Origin: UBA7803 sp041395905
Lineage (GTDB): Bacteria; Pseudomonadota; Gammaproteobacteria; Pseudomonadales; Azotimanducaceae
Length of the DNA: 64,000 bases
Assembly (NCBI GenBank): GCA_041395905.1
Contig: JAWKZP010000004.1
Location: 310,001 to 374,000, forward strand
Direction of reading: 5' to 3'
A model generated the notes under the pieces. The model was not told where the DNA came from, searched no databases, and was given only the letters and a program-made list of their open reading frames with translations. The position numbers and the translations under genes are program-made. Positions 9,723 to 17,762 of this stretch are shown piece after piece. The stretch's first letter is position 1. Every line of letters starts with the position of its first letter.

Positions 9723-10439
9723 TCAGCCGGCCAACCTGTCACGCAGCGCGCGCAGTAGCGCCCCGCCATCGCCGCGGAAGGCACTGCCGTGCATGCACGC
9801 AAGCACCTGCGGCTGCAATCCGGCAAGGCGTTCGAGGACCGGCCCGGTGTTGTCGCCATGGGCGAAGTAGTCCATACCGGCGCGCATCTGCTCGCTCGCG
9901 TCCAGAACGTCGTCGGCCAGCGGCGCCCGGTTGCTGCCAGCCTGCGTGAACAGGTCGCCACAGAACAGAATTCCGGCGGTCTGCTCGTAAAGGAAGCCGT
10001 TGTCCCAGCCGTGGGGCACGTGCGGCGCGTCGATCCATTGCACCACGTGCCGTCCCAGCGACAGCGACTCGCCGTCGGTCAGCACGCGCGGCGCTCGGAT
10101 GGCCAGATCGCCGATGCTCGTCATGGCGGCCACGGCGCCGCACAGCGGCTGCGCCTGAGGCGCCGCCTCCAGAAACTCATTCAAGGCACCGCACTCGTCC
10201 GCCTCGACATGGCAGAACCCGATGTATCGCAGTCGCTCCAGCGGCAGTACCGTCGCGATCGCCCTGCTCACCGGCTCGAAGATCCCGCGCAGTCCGGTAT
10301 GAAAGACCAGCGGCGCATCGTCCACCAGCAGGTACTGATTGAAGCTGAAGCCCCCGGGAACCACATCCTCACCAACCGGGGTGCTGATGCGGTAAAGATC
10401 GTCCGCGATGGCATCTATCCGCGACTCCGGACCGTTCAT
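9723..10439 (-). CDS. Metallo-beta-lactamase-fold diiron protein, flavodiiron (ODP) type
   Basis: A 238-residue protein. ATG at 10439 is preferred over ATG at 10445 because GGAGAG then sits 6 bases upstream rather than touching the start. Its metal motif is not the usual HxHxDH but HVEADE (His77, Glu79, Asp81, Glu82), the layout of flavodiiron proteins. His143 (HGWDN), Asp162 (FCGDLF) and His217 (CMHGS) fall at matching spacings. The sixth ligand, normally His, is Glu82 here. There is no flavodoxin domain. It may bind two irons and react with oxygen, nitric oxide or peroxides, or it may be a hydrolase. It lies between the MTOX-like and GST genes. Confidence 0.82.
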   Translation of the reverse strand: MNGPESRIDAIADDLYRISTPVGEDVVPGGFSFNQYLLVDDAPLVFHTGLRGIFEPVSRAIATVLPLERLRYIGFCHVEADECGALNEFLEAAPQAQPLCGAVAAMTSIGDLAIRAPRVLTDGESLSLGRHVVQWIDAPHVPHGWDNGFLYEQTAGILFCGDLFTQAGSNRAPLADDVLDASEQMRAGMDYFAHGDNTGPVLERLAGLQPQVLACMHGSAFRGDGGALLRALRDRLAG

Positions 10440-10533
10440 CTGCATCTCTCCGAGTAGACGGCCAACCCGCAGACTAGCTCATTCGGCTCGAAAAAAGCGA
10501 TCGCTCCTGTCTCGCCCGGATCGTCCGACAGGC

Positions 10534-11682
10534 TCAATGCCGCCTGGCCGGACCGCTTCCGGCGAAGCGAGCCAGACTCAGGAATCCGCACGGCGAGGGC
10601 GTCGCGCCGTCCAGCGCGAGCTCCGCGAGAATGGCCCCAAGAACCGACGCGAACTTGAAACCATGGCCGGAAAGGCCCGCGCAGAACAGCACATTGTCGT
10701 GACGCGGATGCCGGTCGAGCAGGAAGTGCTCGTCCGGCGACATCGTGTACATGCACACCGCGTGATGCGTGCGCGGGCCTGTCACTCCCGGCAGGTGGCT
10801 TCGCACAAACTGCTCGTTGCGCCGCTGCTCCCGCTGGTCGAGCGAGCGGTCGAGCCGTGACGGGTCGCGGATCGGCTCACCGCCGCTGTGCTCCGCGACC
10901 TTGACCCCGAGCGAGTCCCGCTGGGGAAAGCCGTAGAAGGTGCCGTGAGGCAGATCGTAGAAGAACACCGGACAGCCGTTTCCCTGTCGATAGCGCGTAT
11001 CGTCCGTTCCGTACCAGTGCAGGTGCTTGCGCAAAGGCTGCAGCGCAACACCCAGGTCCGCCAGCAGAGCGCCCGCCCAGGCACCCGCCGTCACCACGAG
11101 CCGTTCCCCGCGGTAGGCACCGGTGGCCGTGTGCACCACGACACCGGAATCGTCCGCTTCCCAGCCGGTTACGGCCTCGCCCACGCGCAGCTCGGCACCG
11201 AGCGTCTCGGCCAGCCCGGCATGGGCAATCACGCAGTCTTCCACGTGCAGATAGCCACCGTTGCGTTCCAGCACCCCCGCGTACCCGTCCGGCACCCGAA
11301 AGCCCGGAAAGCGTTCGCCAAGCTGTTGCGCGTTCAGGCGTTCCACCGGCAGCGCGTGCCGGGCCGCGCTGTGCAGCGTGCCCGAGAGCACCGCCCCATC
11401 CGGCGGGCCGATGGCCAGCACACCGGTCTCGACATACAGGCGCTGCGAGCGGCGCTGTTCGAGCGCCTGCCACAATGCATAGGCGCGCTGCAGCAGCGGC
11501 ACGTAGTCCGGGTGCTCGAAGTAGGCCTGACGGATGACCCGGGTAGCGCCATGCGAGCTGCCGTGATCGTGGCCGGGCGGAAACCGGTCGAGCCCGAGAA
11601 CGCGGGCGTCGCGGCTGGCGAGGTGAAAGAGTGCCGCACTGCCGACGCCGCCACAGCCGATGACGATGGCGTCGTAGCGCAT
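10534..11682 (-). CDS. Sarcosine / N-methyltryptophan oxidase-like flavoprotein
   Basis: A 382-residue DAO-superfamily flavoenzyme that oxidises N-methyl or secondary amines, releasing aldehyde and peroxide. The FAD motif VIGCGGVGSAA is at residues 7-17. The family signature GSSHGATRVIRQAYFEHPDY follows, with the His and Arg that contact flavin. The Cys of VCMYTMSPDEHF matches Cys315 of monomeric sarcosine oxidase, the covalent FAD site, so covalent flavin is expected. Its ATG overlaps the upstream stop codon by one base (TGATG), implying coupling. The true substrate is unknown; SolA and SoxA are the closest concepts. Confidence 0.88.
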   Translation of the reverse strand: MRYDAIVIGCGGVGSAALFHLASRDARVLGLDRFPPGHDHGSSHGATRVIRQAYFEHPDYVPLLQRAYALWQALEQRRSQRLYVETGVLAIGPPDGAVLSGTLHSAARHALPVERLNAQQLGERFPGFRVPDGYAGVLERNGGYLHVEDCVIAHAGLAETLGAELRVGEAVTGWEADDSGVVVHTATGAYRGERLVVTAGAWAGALLADLGVALQPLRKHLHWYGTDDTRYRQGNGCPVFFYDLPHGTFYGFPQRDSLGVKVAEHSGGEPIRDPSRLDRSLDQREQRRNEQFVRSHLPGVTGPRTHHAVCMYTMSPDEHFLLDRHPRHDNVLFCAGLSGHGFKFASVLGAILAELALDGATPSPCGFLSLARFAGSGPARRH

Positions 11683-12305
11683 CAGCCCGGACCGGTCGCC
11701 GGGGGCCGGGACTCAGCGGGCGCGAACATGCGCAGCAGACGCCGATCGTCGCGCCAGGATCGACGCACGCTCCCGGGCGCGTCCGCGAGCAGCTCGGCAC
11801 TGAACAGCTCGACCGTGGACGCGGTCCCGCCAGCCAGCCGTCGCAGCCGGGCATCGAGGCTGGCGTCGTCGAGAGTCGAGCCTGCACGCATCAGCGCCTG
11901 GTCGAGGCCGCGGGCCGCGGCCGCTGCCGCCGGGTGACGCGGCGCCGTGCCGCGCCCTGTAACCGCCACGGATTGCGCCAGAACGTGTGCATTCAGCGCG
12001 GCCAGCACGTTCAGAGATTCGGCGTGCCTGAACTGCCGTGCCCTCTGGGGTTGCGCCAGAATCCGGGCGCGCGGCACGACGACGCCATCGAAGCGGGCGC
12101 GGATCACACTCTGATAGCCGGACATGAACACCCAGGCCAGCCGGTCTGCACTGGCACCTCCGGCGATTGCCGACGGCATCGTCCGATCGCAATCGAGCCG
12201 CTGCCAGCAGGCATACCATTGGGCCTCGGTAGCACAGACCCGGGGGACGAGATCTGCCGGTGCGATACGCTCGACGAGCGCGACGTGGACCACGGGCTCA
12301 GTCAC
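11682..12305 (-). CDS. Hypothetical protein in the GMC-MTOX gene cluster
   Basis: A 207-residue soluble protein I cannot assign. It has WYACWQRLDCDR near residue 30, then LAWVFMSGYQSVIRARF near 57-73, and an Ala/Arg-rich helical C-terminal half. There is no signal peptide, membrane helix or evident cofactor motif. It overlaps the upstream subunit-3-like gene by 8 bases and its stop overlaps the next start, so it sits tightly inside the operon. That packing is the main argument that it is real, because long frames also exist on the other strand. Confidence 0.62.
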   Translation of the reverse strand: MTEPVVHVALVERIAPADLVPRVCATEAQWYACWQRLDCDRTMPSAIAGGASADRLAWVFMSGYQSVIRARFDGVVVPRARILAQPQRARQFRHAESLNVLAALNAHVLAQSVAVTGRGTAPRHPAAAAAARGLDQALMRAGSTLDDASLDARLRRLAGGTASTVELFSAELLADAPGSVRRSWRDDRRLLRMFAPAESRPPATGPG

Positions 12306-12777
12306 GGTACAGGCGCGGCCGCGCGCGCACCGGGTCGAGCAGTCTCCAGTCGCCCTCCTCGATCAGGTTGCCCTGCGGCCACGGCGGTCGCGGCTCGAGA
12401 CCGATGGCCGTCATCACGCGATCGTGCTGGTAGTAGCGGGCCACCGACTGGACGACGAACGTACGCAGGAACTCGGGGTGCTCGTCGCGTACCCGATCGC
12501 GCAGGGTCAGACAATCACGCGCGGCGAGCGCCGCGAACGATTGGCCCAGATAATCCTGCGCCAGGGTCTCCAGGCGGTCGAGCCCGACGCGCAGCGCCTC
12601 GAGCAGCGGAGCGTTCAGGCCAGCCAAATCGGCATACAGATCGAGGTCAGCCGCAGCCGGCATCCGTCCGTCCGCGCTCGCCGGAATCAGCAGATCGAGG
12701 AGGCGCGCCAGCGTCGCACGCTGCGTGTCGGTCAGGGGCTGATCGGAGGCGATCAGCTTGCCGTCTCGTTCGCTCAT
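12298..12777 (-). CDS. Gluconate 2-dehydrogenase subunit 3-like protein
   Basis: A 159-residue helical protein of the gluconate 2-dehydrogenase subunit 3 family, normally the small partner of a GMC flavoprotein. LTDTQRATLARLLDLLIPASADGRMPAA (residues 15-42, quoted in part) is the family opening and DRVMTAIGLEPRPPWPQGN the C-terminal signature. Many members carry a Tat signal that exports the GMC subunit. This one starts MSERDGKL with no signal, so the pair probably stays in the cytoplasm. Its ATG lies 9 bases after the GMC gene stop. Confidence 0.85.
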   Translation of the reverse strand: MSERDGKLIASDQPLTDTQRATLARLLDLLIPASADGRMPAAADLDLYADLAGLNAPLLEALRVGLDRLETLAQDYLGQSFAALAARDCLTLRDRVRDEHPEFLRTFVVQSVARYYQHDRVMTAIGLEPRPPWPQGNLIEEGDWRLLDPVRARPRLYRD

Positions 12778-12786
12778 CTCATCGCC

Positions 12787-14391
12787 TCAGTCGAACAGGT
12801 TGGCCAGATTGCGCTTCATGCGATCGGCAATGTACAACGCCAGCGCCTGAATGGTGCTGGTGGGGTTCACGCCTGCGGAGGTAACGAACAGGCTGCCGTC
12901 GACGACGAACAGATTGCGCACGTCGTGGGCGCGGCCCCATTCATTGACCACCGACGTCTCAGGGTCCGTGCCCATGCGGGCCGTGCCCATCATGTGCCAG
13001 CCGGCACCGCGCATCGGCGCCTCCGCGAAGACCTCCCGTGCGCCCGCCGCGCGCAGCACCTCGCTGCCCCGCGCCACCGCATGATCGAGCATGCGCCGGC
13101 TGTTGTCGCTGAGGGTGTAGCTGATCCTGGGCGCCGGGACGCCGTTTGAATCGGTCAGCTCAGGGTCCAGCGTCACCCGGTTGTGCGGCTCCGGCAGATC
13201 TTCACAGATCGCCACCATGCCGGTCGTGCGACGAAACAGCTCGGCAAACGCCCGGTGATGATCCGCGCCCCAGGGAATGCGCCCCGAGAGCACGCCGCTG
13301 ACCGCAGTCAGAACGGGACCGCGGCCGCGCGTCGCCTCCATGGTGTAGCCGCGCACGAAACCCCGCGCCGGGTCGCTCTCATAGAATTCCTGACTCCAGA
13401 TACAGCAGCCCACCGGCCCCATATGGCCGTCCATGGGCTCGTCGAAGAGCCCGGTGATGGACGCATAGGGGTGAAACATCAGGTTGCGGCCCACCTGGCC
13501 GCTGCTATTGGCAAGCCCGTCCGGGAAGCGGACCGAGGCGGAATTGAGCAGGATGCGCGGCGTGCCCACGCCGTTACAGGCGAGCACCACCACCTCCGCC
13601 GCCTGAAACCGCTCCACGCCGTCCGCGTCGAAATAGACGACGCCGCTGGCGAAGCCGCGCGCGTCGGTGGTGATCTCCCGCACGCGGCAGCGGGTGCGCA
13701 CCTCCACGCCGCGACGGATGGCCTCCGGCCAGTAGGTGACGTCCGTGCTGGCCTTGGCGCCCTGGGCACAGCCGCTGACGCAGGGGCCCAGATTCAGGCA
13801 ACGGTCGCGGCCCTCATACGGTTGTGTCGCAATCGCGCTGTCGGACGGCCACCAATGCCAGCCGAGGCGGTTATAGCCGCGCGCCAGCACCTCACCGACC
13901 CGACCGAGCGGCACCGGCGGCAGGGGCATCTGCTTCGGGGGATAGGCCGGATCACCCGGCAGGCCGGCCACGCCCATCATGCGATCGTTTTCGGCGTAGA
14001 ACGGTTCCAGCGTGGCGTAATCCAGAGGCCAGTCATCGGCTACGCCATCTCGCGACCGCACCCGGAAGTCCGATGGGTGAAACCTGGGAAAGTGCGCCGC
14101 ATACAGCACCGTGCTGCCGCCGACGGCGTTGAAATTGGCCACGGCAATAGGCGAATCCTGCTCGTTGACGGGGTAATCGGCTGCGCGCCGCCGCACATTC
14201 GGGCTGATGCTGAAGTCGCCCAGCTGCCGCAATTCCCAGTCGCGACCGCTGGTGGGGTATTCGTGCGGCTTCATCCAGTCACCCTGCTCGAGGCAGACGA
14301 TGCGCATGCGCGTGTCCGCCATGCTCCATGCAAAGGCGGCGCCGGAGGCACCCGCACCGATGATGAGCACGTCCACCACGTCCTGGGCCAT
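12787..14391 (-). CDS. GMC-family FAD oxidoreductase (dehydrogenase large subunit)
   Basis: A 534-residue glucose-methanol-choline flavoprotein. The ATG at 14391 is preceded by GGGGAGGA; the frame runs on to 14538 with no family sequence. Visible are VLIIGAGASGAAFAW (8-22), the GMC segment GGSTVLYAAHFPRF, the cysteine-bearing GPCVSGCAQGAK, and the C-terminal catalytic block with His in GWHMMGTARMG and Asn in AGVNPTSTIQALA. Cysteine-containing members of this branch (gluconate, 2-keto-gluconate and sorbitol dehydrogenases) pass electrons to a cytochrome or quinone. A subunit-3-like gene follows, but no cytochrome subunit is present. The substrate is an unknown alcohol or sugar. Confidence 0.92.
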   Translation of the reverse strand: MAQDVVDVLIIGAGASGAAFAWSMADTRMRIVCLEQGDWMKPHEYPTSGRDWELRQLGDFSISPNVRRRAADYPVNEQDSPIAVANFNAVGGSTVLYAAHFPRFHPSDFRVRSRDGVADDWPLDYATLEPFYAENDRMMGVAGLPGDPAYPPKQMPLPPVPLGRVGEVLARGYNRLGWHWWPSDSAIATQPYEGRDRCLNLGPCVSGCAQGAKASTDVTYWPEAIRRGVEVRTRCRVREITTDARGFASGVVYFDADGVERFQAAEVVVLACNGVGTPRILLNSASVRFPDGLANSSGQVGRNLMFHPYASITGLFDEPMDGHMGPVGCCIWSQEFYESDPARGFVRGYTMEATRGRGPVLTAVSGVLSGRIPWGADHHRAFAELFRRTTGMVAICEDLPEPHNRVTLDPELTDSNGVPAPRISYTLSDNSRRMLDHAVARGSEVLRAAGAREVFAEAPMRGAGWHMMGTARMGTDPETSVVNEWGRAHDVRNLFVVDGSLFVTSAGVNPTSTIQALALYIADRMKRNLANLFD

Positions 14392-14556
14392 GACCGATCC
14401 TCCCCGCGATGCGGCGCAGTGTACCGGACCTCGGCCGTCGATGAGCATGCCCCGCGCCGAAGCGACCACGCGCTGCACGGGCGCGCCCGATCGGCGACAA
14501 TGCGCGCCGCGGCGCTCCAGTCGGTCGAGCGCGCTCACCTGGGAGGATCAACGAGC

Positions 14557-15300
14557 ATGTCGGAGCAAGCGGATCTGCAACATCGCCCGCTGGCAGCGGA
14601 CAGCGTCGGCCTGCTGGAAGGTCTCACCACCACCAGGGCGATCCGCCGCTACGCCGACGAGCCGATTCCGGAAGGCGTGCTGCGCGACATCCTGTTCGCG
14701 GCTACCCGCGCGCCCAGCGGCTCGAATCGGCAGCCGTTCCGATTCGTGGTTCTCACCAGCGGCGAGCGGGCCCGGCAGGCCAAAGCGCTGATCGGCGAGG
14801 CCGCGCAGCGGATATGGTCGGCGAAGCGGCAGAACGATCAGTACGACAAGGGCAGCGGCGCCGATCCCGATTCGCCCAAGTCGCGCATGGCCCGCACCAT
14901 GCAGGCCTACGTGGACAATCTGCACCTCGTGCCCTGCCTGGTGCTGCCGTGCCTGGTGCGCTACCGGGCACCCACGCCGGCCGAGGGCGCATCGCTGTAT
15001 CCGGCGGTGCAGAACCTGCTGCTGGCCGCGCGAGCGCTGGGCTACGGCGGTGTGATCACCGGTTTCAACGGTCTGGTCGACGAGCAACTCAAGGCACTGC
15101 TGAACATACCCGAAGACGTGTTCATCGGCTGCACCGTGACGCTCGGCAGACCTCTGGGCCGGCATGGTCCCGTACGCCGGCGGCCGCTGGCGGAGCTCGT
15201 GTACGGCGACCACTGGGGTGAGGCGCCCGGCTGGGCCGTGGACCCGCCCGGCACGCGCCACACCAGCGCCGGCCCGCCGCGCAGTGCGAAGCCTCTCTGA
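14557..15300 (+). CDS. Nitroreductase family protein (FMN)
   Basis: A 247-residue FMN-dependent nitroreductase-fold enzyme. The ATG at 14557 is chosen because GGGAGG lies 10 bases upstream; the frame extends 458 codons further but that stretch is antisense to the GMC gene. The FMN-binding TTRAIRRYADEPIPEG (about 25-40) and APSGSNRQPFRFVVL are typical, and ARALGYGGVITGF is the third flavin-contact segment. Members reduce nitro groups, quinones or enones with NAD(P)H. It is divergent from the GMC operon. Confidence 0.88.
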   Translation: MSEQADLQHRPLAADSVGLLEGLTTTRAIRRYADEPIPEGVLRDILFAATRAPSGSNRQPFRFVVLTSGERARQAKALIGEAAQRIWSAKRQNDQYDKGSGADPDSPKSRMARTMQAYVDNLHLVPCLVLPCLVRYRAPTPAEGASLYPAVQNLLLAARALGYGGVITGFNGLVDEQLKALLNIPEDVFIGCTVTLGRPLGRHGPVRRRPLAELVYGDHWGEAPGWAVDPPGTRHTSAGPPRSAKPL

Positions 15301-15469
15301 CCGAAACCGGCGCTCGATGCAGCACGCTACGCCACGGGCCCGCCGGCTCGCGGGCTCTGCGCGCCGCGCTTTTCGAGCCGCTTTCTGTTAATGTGCTCGG
15401 CCCGGTGCGCCGATTGCCCGGCGCCGCGGACGGACGTTACCCGTCACTTCCCGGATCACAGGAGAACGA

Positions 15470-15655
15470 ATGAGCCGCCCCAAGAACAACCCCAGCACCG
15501 AATCCCGCGAGGAAGTCCGCCGTGCCCTGGCCGCCGACGTTCAGGCCTTTCTCGATTCCGGCAAGAAAATCGAGCAGGTGCCCACCGGCTTTACCGAGCA
15601 GGATCCCACCGCAGGGCGGCGCCATATCGTGCTGACGTCCTCGAAAAAGAGCTGA
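15470..15655 (+). CDS. Small conserved-looking protein of unknown function
   Basis: A 61-residue charged protein with GGAG 5 bases before the ATG. It contains REEVRRALAADVQAFLDSGKK (residues 13-33, an amphipathic helix; given in part) followed by IEQVPTGFTEQDPTAGRRHIVL. Small proteins with an AFLxxGGxIEQVPTG-like core are common in gammaproteobacteria, some annotated as transcription-associated without proof. A putative promoter and long leader for the RRM gene follow downstream. Confidence 0.7.
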   Translation: MSRPKNNPSTESREEVRRALAADVQAFLDSGKKIEQVPTGFTEQDPTAGRRHIVLTSSKKS

Positions 15656-15882
15656 AAATAGTTCTTCCCGCGCCGGGCCGGGCTCATCTATACTGCCAGC
15701 AGATTAGAGAGAATCCTGCCCCGAGCTTCTTCCTGAGTACTTCCTCTGTCAGTAGTCGGCAATCGCTTCTAATTCCTGACCGTGCTGGTATGGTGCCAGC
15801 GGGCAGAACAATCCGTGCGAGTAGATTGATAAGCGGGAATGCGCACGTAAATGCTCGAACCTCGAGCCCGGAGACCTGATAG
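15656..15882 (+). promoter_or_regulatory. Putative promoter and long leader of the RRM protein gene
   Basis: This 227-base gap carries TATACT at 15689-15694, a fair -10 box with only weak -35 matches upstream. Transcription from there would give a leader of roughly 180 bases before the RRM start, and GGAG at 15870-15873 is the ribosome binding site. Long structured leaders are typical of cold-inducible RNA-binding protein genes. I cannot fold it here. Confidence 0.35.
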
Positions 15883-16188
15883 ATGAAACTTTACGTAGGC
15901 AACCTCCCCTGGAGCACGACCGACGCGGACCTCGAAGCCCTGTTCGCAGGTGTCGGCACGGTCACTTCCGCCCGTGTCATCACCGACCGCGATACCGGCC
16001 GCTCGCGCGGATTCGGCTTTGTCGAGATGTCCAAGGAAGACGGACAACGCGCCATTGCCGAACTCAACGGCCACCAGATCGAATCCCGCGCCCTGCGCGT
16101 GAACGAGGCCAATGAGCAGGCACCACGCCGTTCCGGCGGTGGTGGTGGCGGCGATCGCGGCGGTGACCGCGGCGGCCGTCGCTGGTAA
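15883..16188 (+). CDS. RRM-domain RNA-binding protein
   Basis: A 101-residue single-RRM protein like the glycine-rich cold-inducible RNA-binding proteins. RNP2 is LYVGNL (3-8) and RNP1 is RGFGFVEM (45-52), and the aromatic residues that stack on RNA are present. The C-terminal tail is rich in Gly, Arg and Asp (GGGGGGDRGGDRGGRRW). It probably binds RNA in the cytoplasm, possibly as a chaperone at low temperature. It is convergent with an RhlE-type helicase gene, with a shared hairpin between them. Confidence 0.93.
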   Translation: MKLYVGNLPWSTTDADLEALFAGVGTVTSARVITDRDTGRSRGFGFVEMSKEDGQRAIAELNGHQIESRALRVNEANEQAPRRSGGGGGGDRGGDRGGRRW

Positions 16189-16213
16189 GGGCGGGCCTGC
16201 CTTACTGAAGCTG

Positions 16214-16239
16214 AGGCTCGCTCCACCCGGAGCGAGCCT
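16214..16239. terminator. Strong hairpin, bidirectional terminator between RRM and helicase genes
   Basis: AGGCTCGCTCC and GGAGCGAGCCT form a perfect 11-bp stem with loop ACCC, between two convergent genes (26 bases after one stop, 23 before the other). TTC follows on the plus strand; a true T-tract is absent. Position and perfect pairing make terminator function likely. Confidence 0.65.
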
Positions 16240-16261
16240 TCGTCCTCGAGCCAGACCCCGC

Positions 16262-17590
16262 TCAGGCGGCCTGGCGACTTCTACGCCGGCGCGAGCGGCG
16301 GCGCGGTGAGTCATTGCCCCCCGCTCCGGTACCCGAACCCCTGTTGCTGACCTGCCGGCCCTGCAGCTGACGCCCACTGCCGTGGCGCGCGCTGCTCGCG
16401 CTCTGAGCGCTGCGCTCCTCGCCGGCAGCACCGGCGTCGGCATCCCGCGGCGCCGGCTCCAGGCGCAGATCGACACGCGACAGCGGAAAGCCGATCAGCC
16501 GTTCGACCCCGCGCAGGCGCGCGTTTTCAGACGGATCCACCAGCGACCAGGCAACCCCTTTCGCGCCCGCCCTGCCGGTCCGGCCGATACGGTGCACGTA
16601 GCTTTCCGGCTCGTGCGGCAACTCGTAGTTGAACACATGGGTGACGCCATCGATGTCGATTCCGCGCGATGCGATATCCGTGGCCACCAGCACCCAGGCT
16701 TCGCCAGCCTTGAATCGCTGCAGCGCGCGCTGCCGCGCGTTCTGAGACTTGTTGCCATGAATCGCCTCGGCACCGATGCCGGCCGTCTCGAGCTGCTTCG
16801 CGACTTTATTGGCGCCGTGCTTGGTGCGGGTGAAGACGATGGCCCGGGCTACGCTGTCATCGCGCAGCAGGTGCTCCAGCACCCGGCGCTTGTCCGCGTT
16901 CATCACGGGCACGACCTTCTGCTTGATGGCTTTCACGGTCACCTCCTCGGGCGACACGTCCACACGCACCGGATCGCGCAGCATCTCGCGGGCGAGAGCG
17001 GCAACTTCGGTGGGCATGGTGGCCGAAAACAGCAGCGACTGCCTGCTTGCGGGCGTGGCGGCAACCAGCCGGCGCACGTCGCGAATGAAGCCCATGTCCA
17101 GCAGGCGATCGGCTTCATCCAGCACGAGCACGCAGACCTCGGAAAGGTCAGCGTGACCCTGACCTATCAGGTCGAGCAGACGGCCGGGTGTTGCAACCAG
17201 CAGGTCCAGGCCCTGGGCCAGCGCCTTGATCTGCGGCTGTTGACCGACACCGCCGAAGATGCACGTCTGGCGCAGGTTGGCGAAGCGGCCGAGCGCGGCG
17301 CACTCGTCGGTGATCTGCTGCGCAAGCTCCCGGGTCGGCGCGAGCACCAGCGCGCGCGGCTTGCGCGGCTGCGGCTTGCCGGACGCACGGGAAAGTCGCT
17401 GCAGCAATGGCAGCGCGAACGCCGCGGTTTTGCCGGTACCTGTCTGAGCGATACCGAGCAGATCCCGGCCTTCGAGAAGATGGGGGATAGACTGGGCCTG
17501 AATGGGGGTCGGACGCTCATAGCCCACGGCTTCGAGCGCACGGCCGAGCGTTTCGCTGATGCCCAGCGAGATAAATTCATTCTGATTCAA
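16262..17590 (-). CDS. rhlE: DEAD-box ATP-dependent RNA helicase, RhlE type
   Basis: A 442-residue RNA helicase. It starts with TTG (NQNEFISLGIS): the nearby ATG is in another frame, and AGGA lies 8 bases upstream of the TTG. The helicase core is complete: Q motif region YERPTPIQ, motif I AQTGTGKT, Ia PTRELAQQ, II DEAD, III SAT, then ATDIASRGIDID and HRIGRTGRAG. The C-terminal 60 residues are Arg/Ser/Gln/Gly rich, a typical RNA-binding tail. Such helicases act in ribosome assembly or mRNA decay, often in the cold. A 172-base gap upstream probably holds its promoter and leader. Confidence 0.92.
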   Translation of the reverse strand: MNQNEFISLGISETLGRALEAVGYERPTPIQAQSIPHLLEGRDLLGIAQTGTGKTAAFALPLLQRLSRASGKPQPRKPRALVLAPTRELAQQITDECAALGRFANLRQTCIFGGVGQQPQIKALAQGLDLLVATPGRLLDLIGQGHADLSEVCVLVLDEADRLLDMGFIRDVRRLVAATPASRQSLLFSATMPTEVAALAREMLRDPVRVDVSPEEVTVKAIKQKVVPVMNADKRRVLEHLLRDDSVARAIVFTRTKHGANKVAKQLETAGIGAEAIHGNKSQNARQRALQRFKAGEAWVLVATDIASRGIDIDGVTHVFNYELPHEPESYVHRIGRTGRAGAKGVAWSLVDPSENARLRGVERLIGFPLSRVDLRLEPAPRDADAGAAGEERSAQSASSARHGSGRQLQGRQVSNRGSGTGAGGNDSPRRRSRRRRSRQAA

Positions 17591-17762
17591 ATCGGATTCC
17601 TATTGGCAACGCGTGCGCTCGCAGAGCAGCAGCGACGTTACGTCGTGCGGTTGATCCCACGCGCGATGAGGAGCAAACGGATTAATGAAGGGTATCGAGG
17701 TGACGCTGCTGTAAGCGGCGTTGCGCGTTCGACACGCGGGACGCAGACTGAGGGCTGCGCGG

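Noticed and set aside
13183..14556. Open frame of 458 codons ahead of the nitroreductase
   Set aside because: It is antisense to the GMC gene and has no family-like sequence; a ribosome site and homology place the start at 14557.
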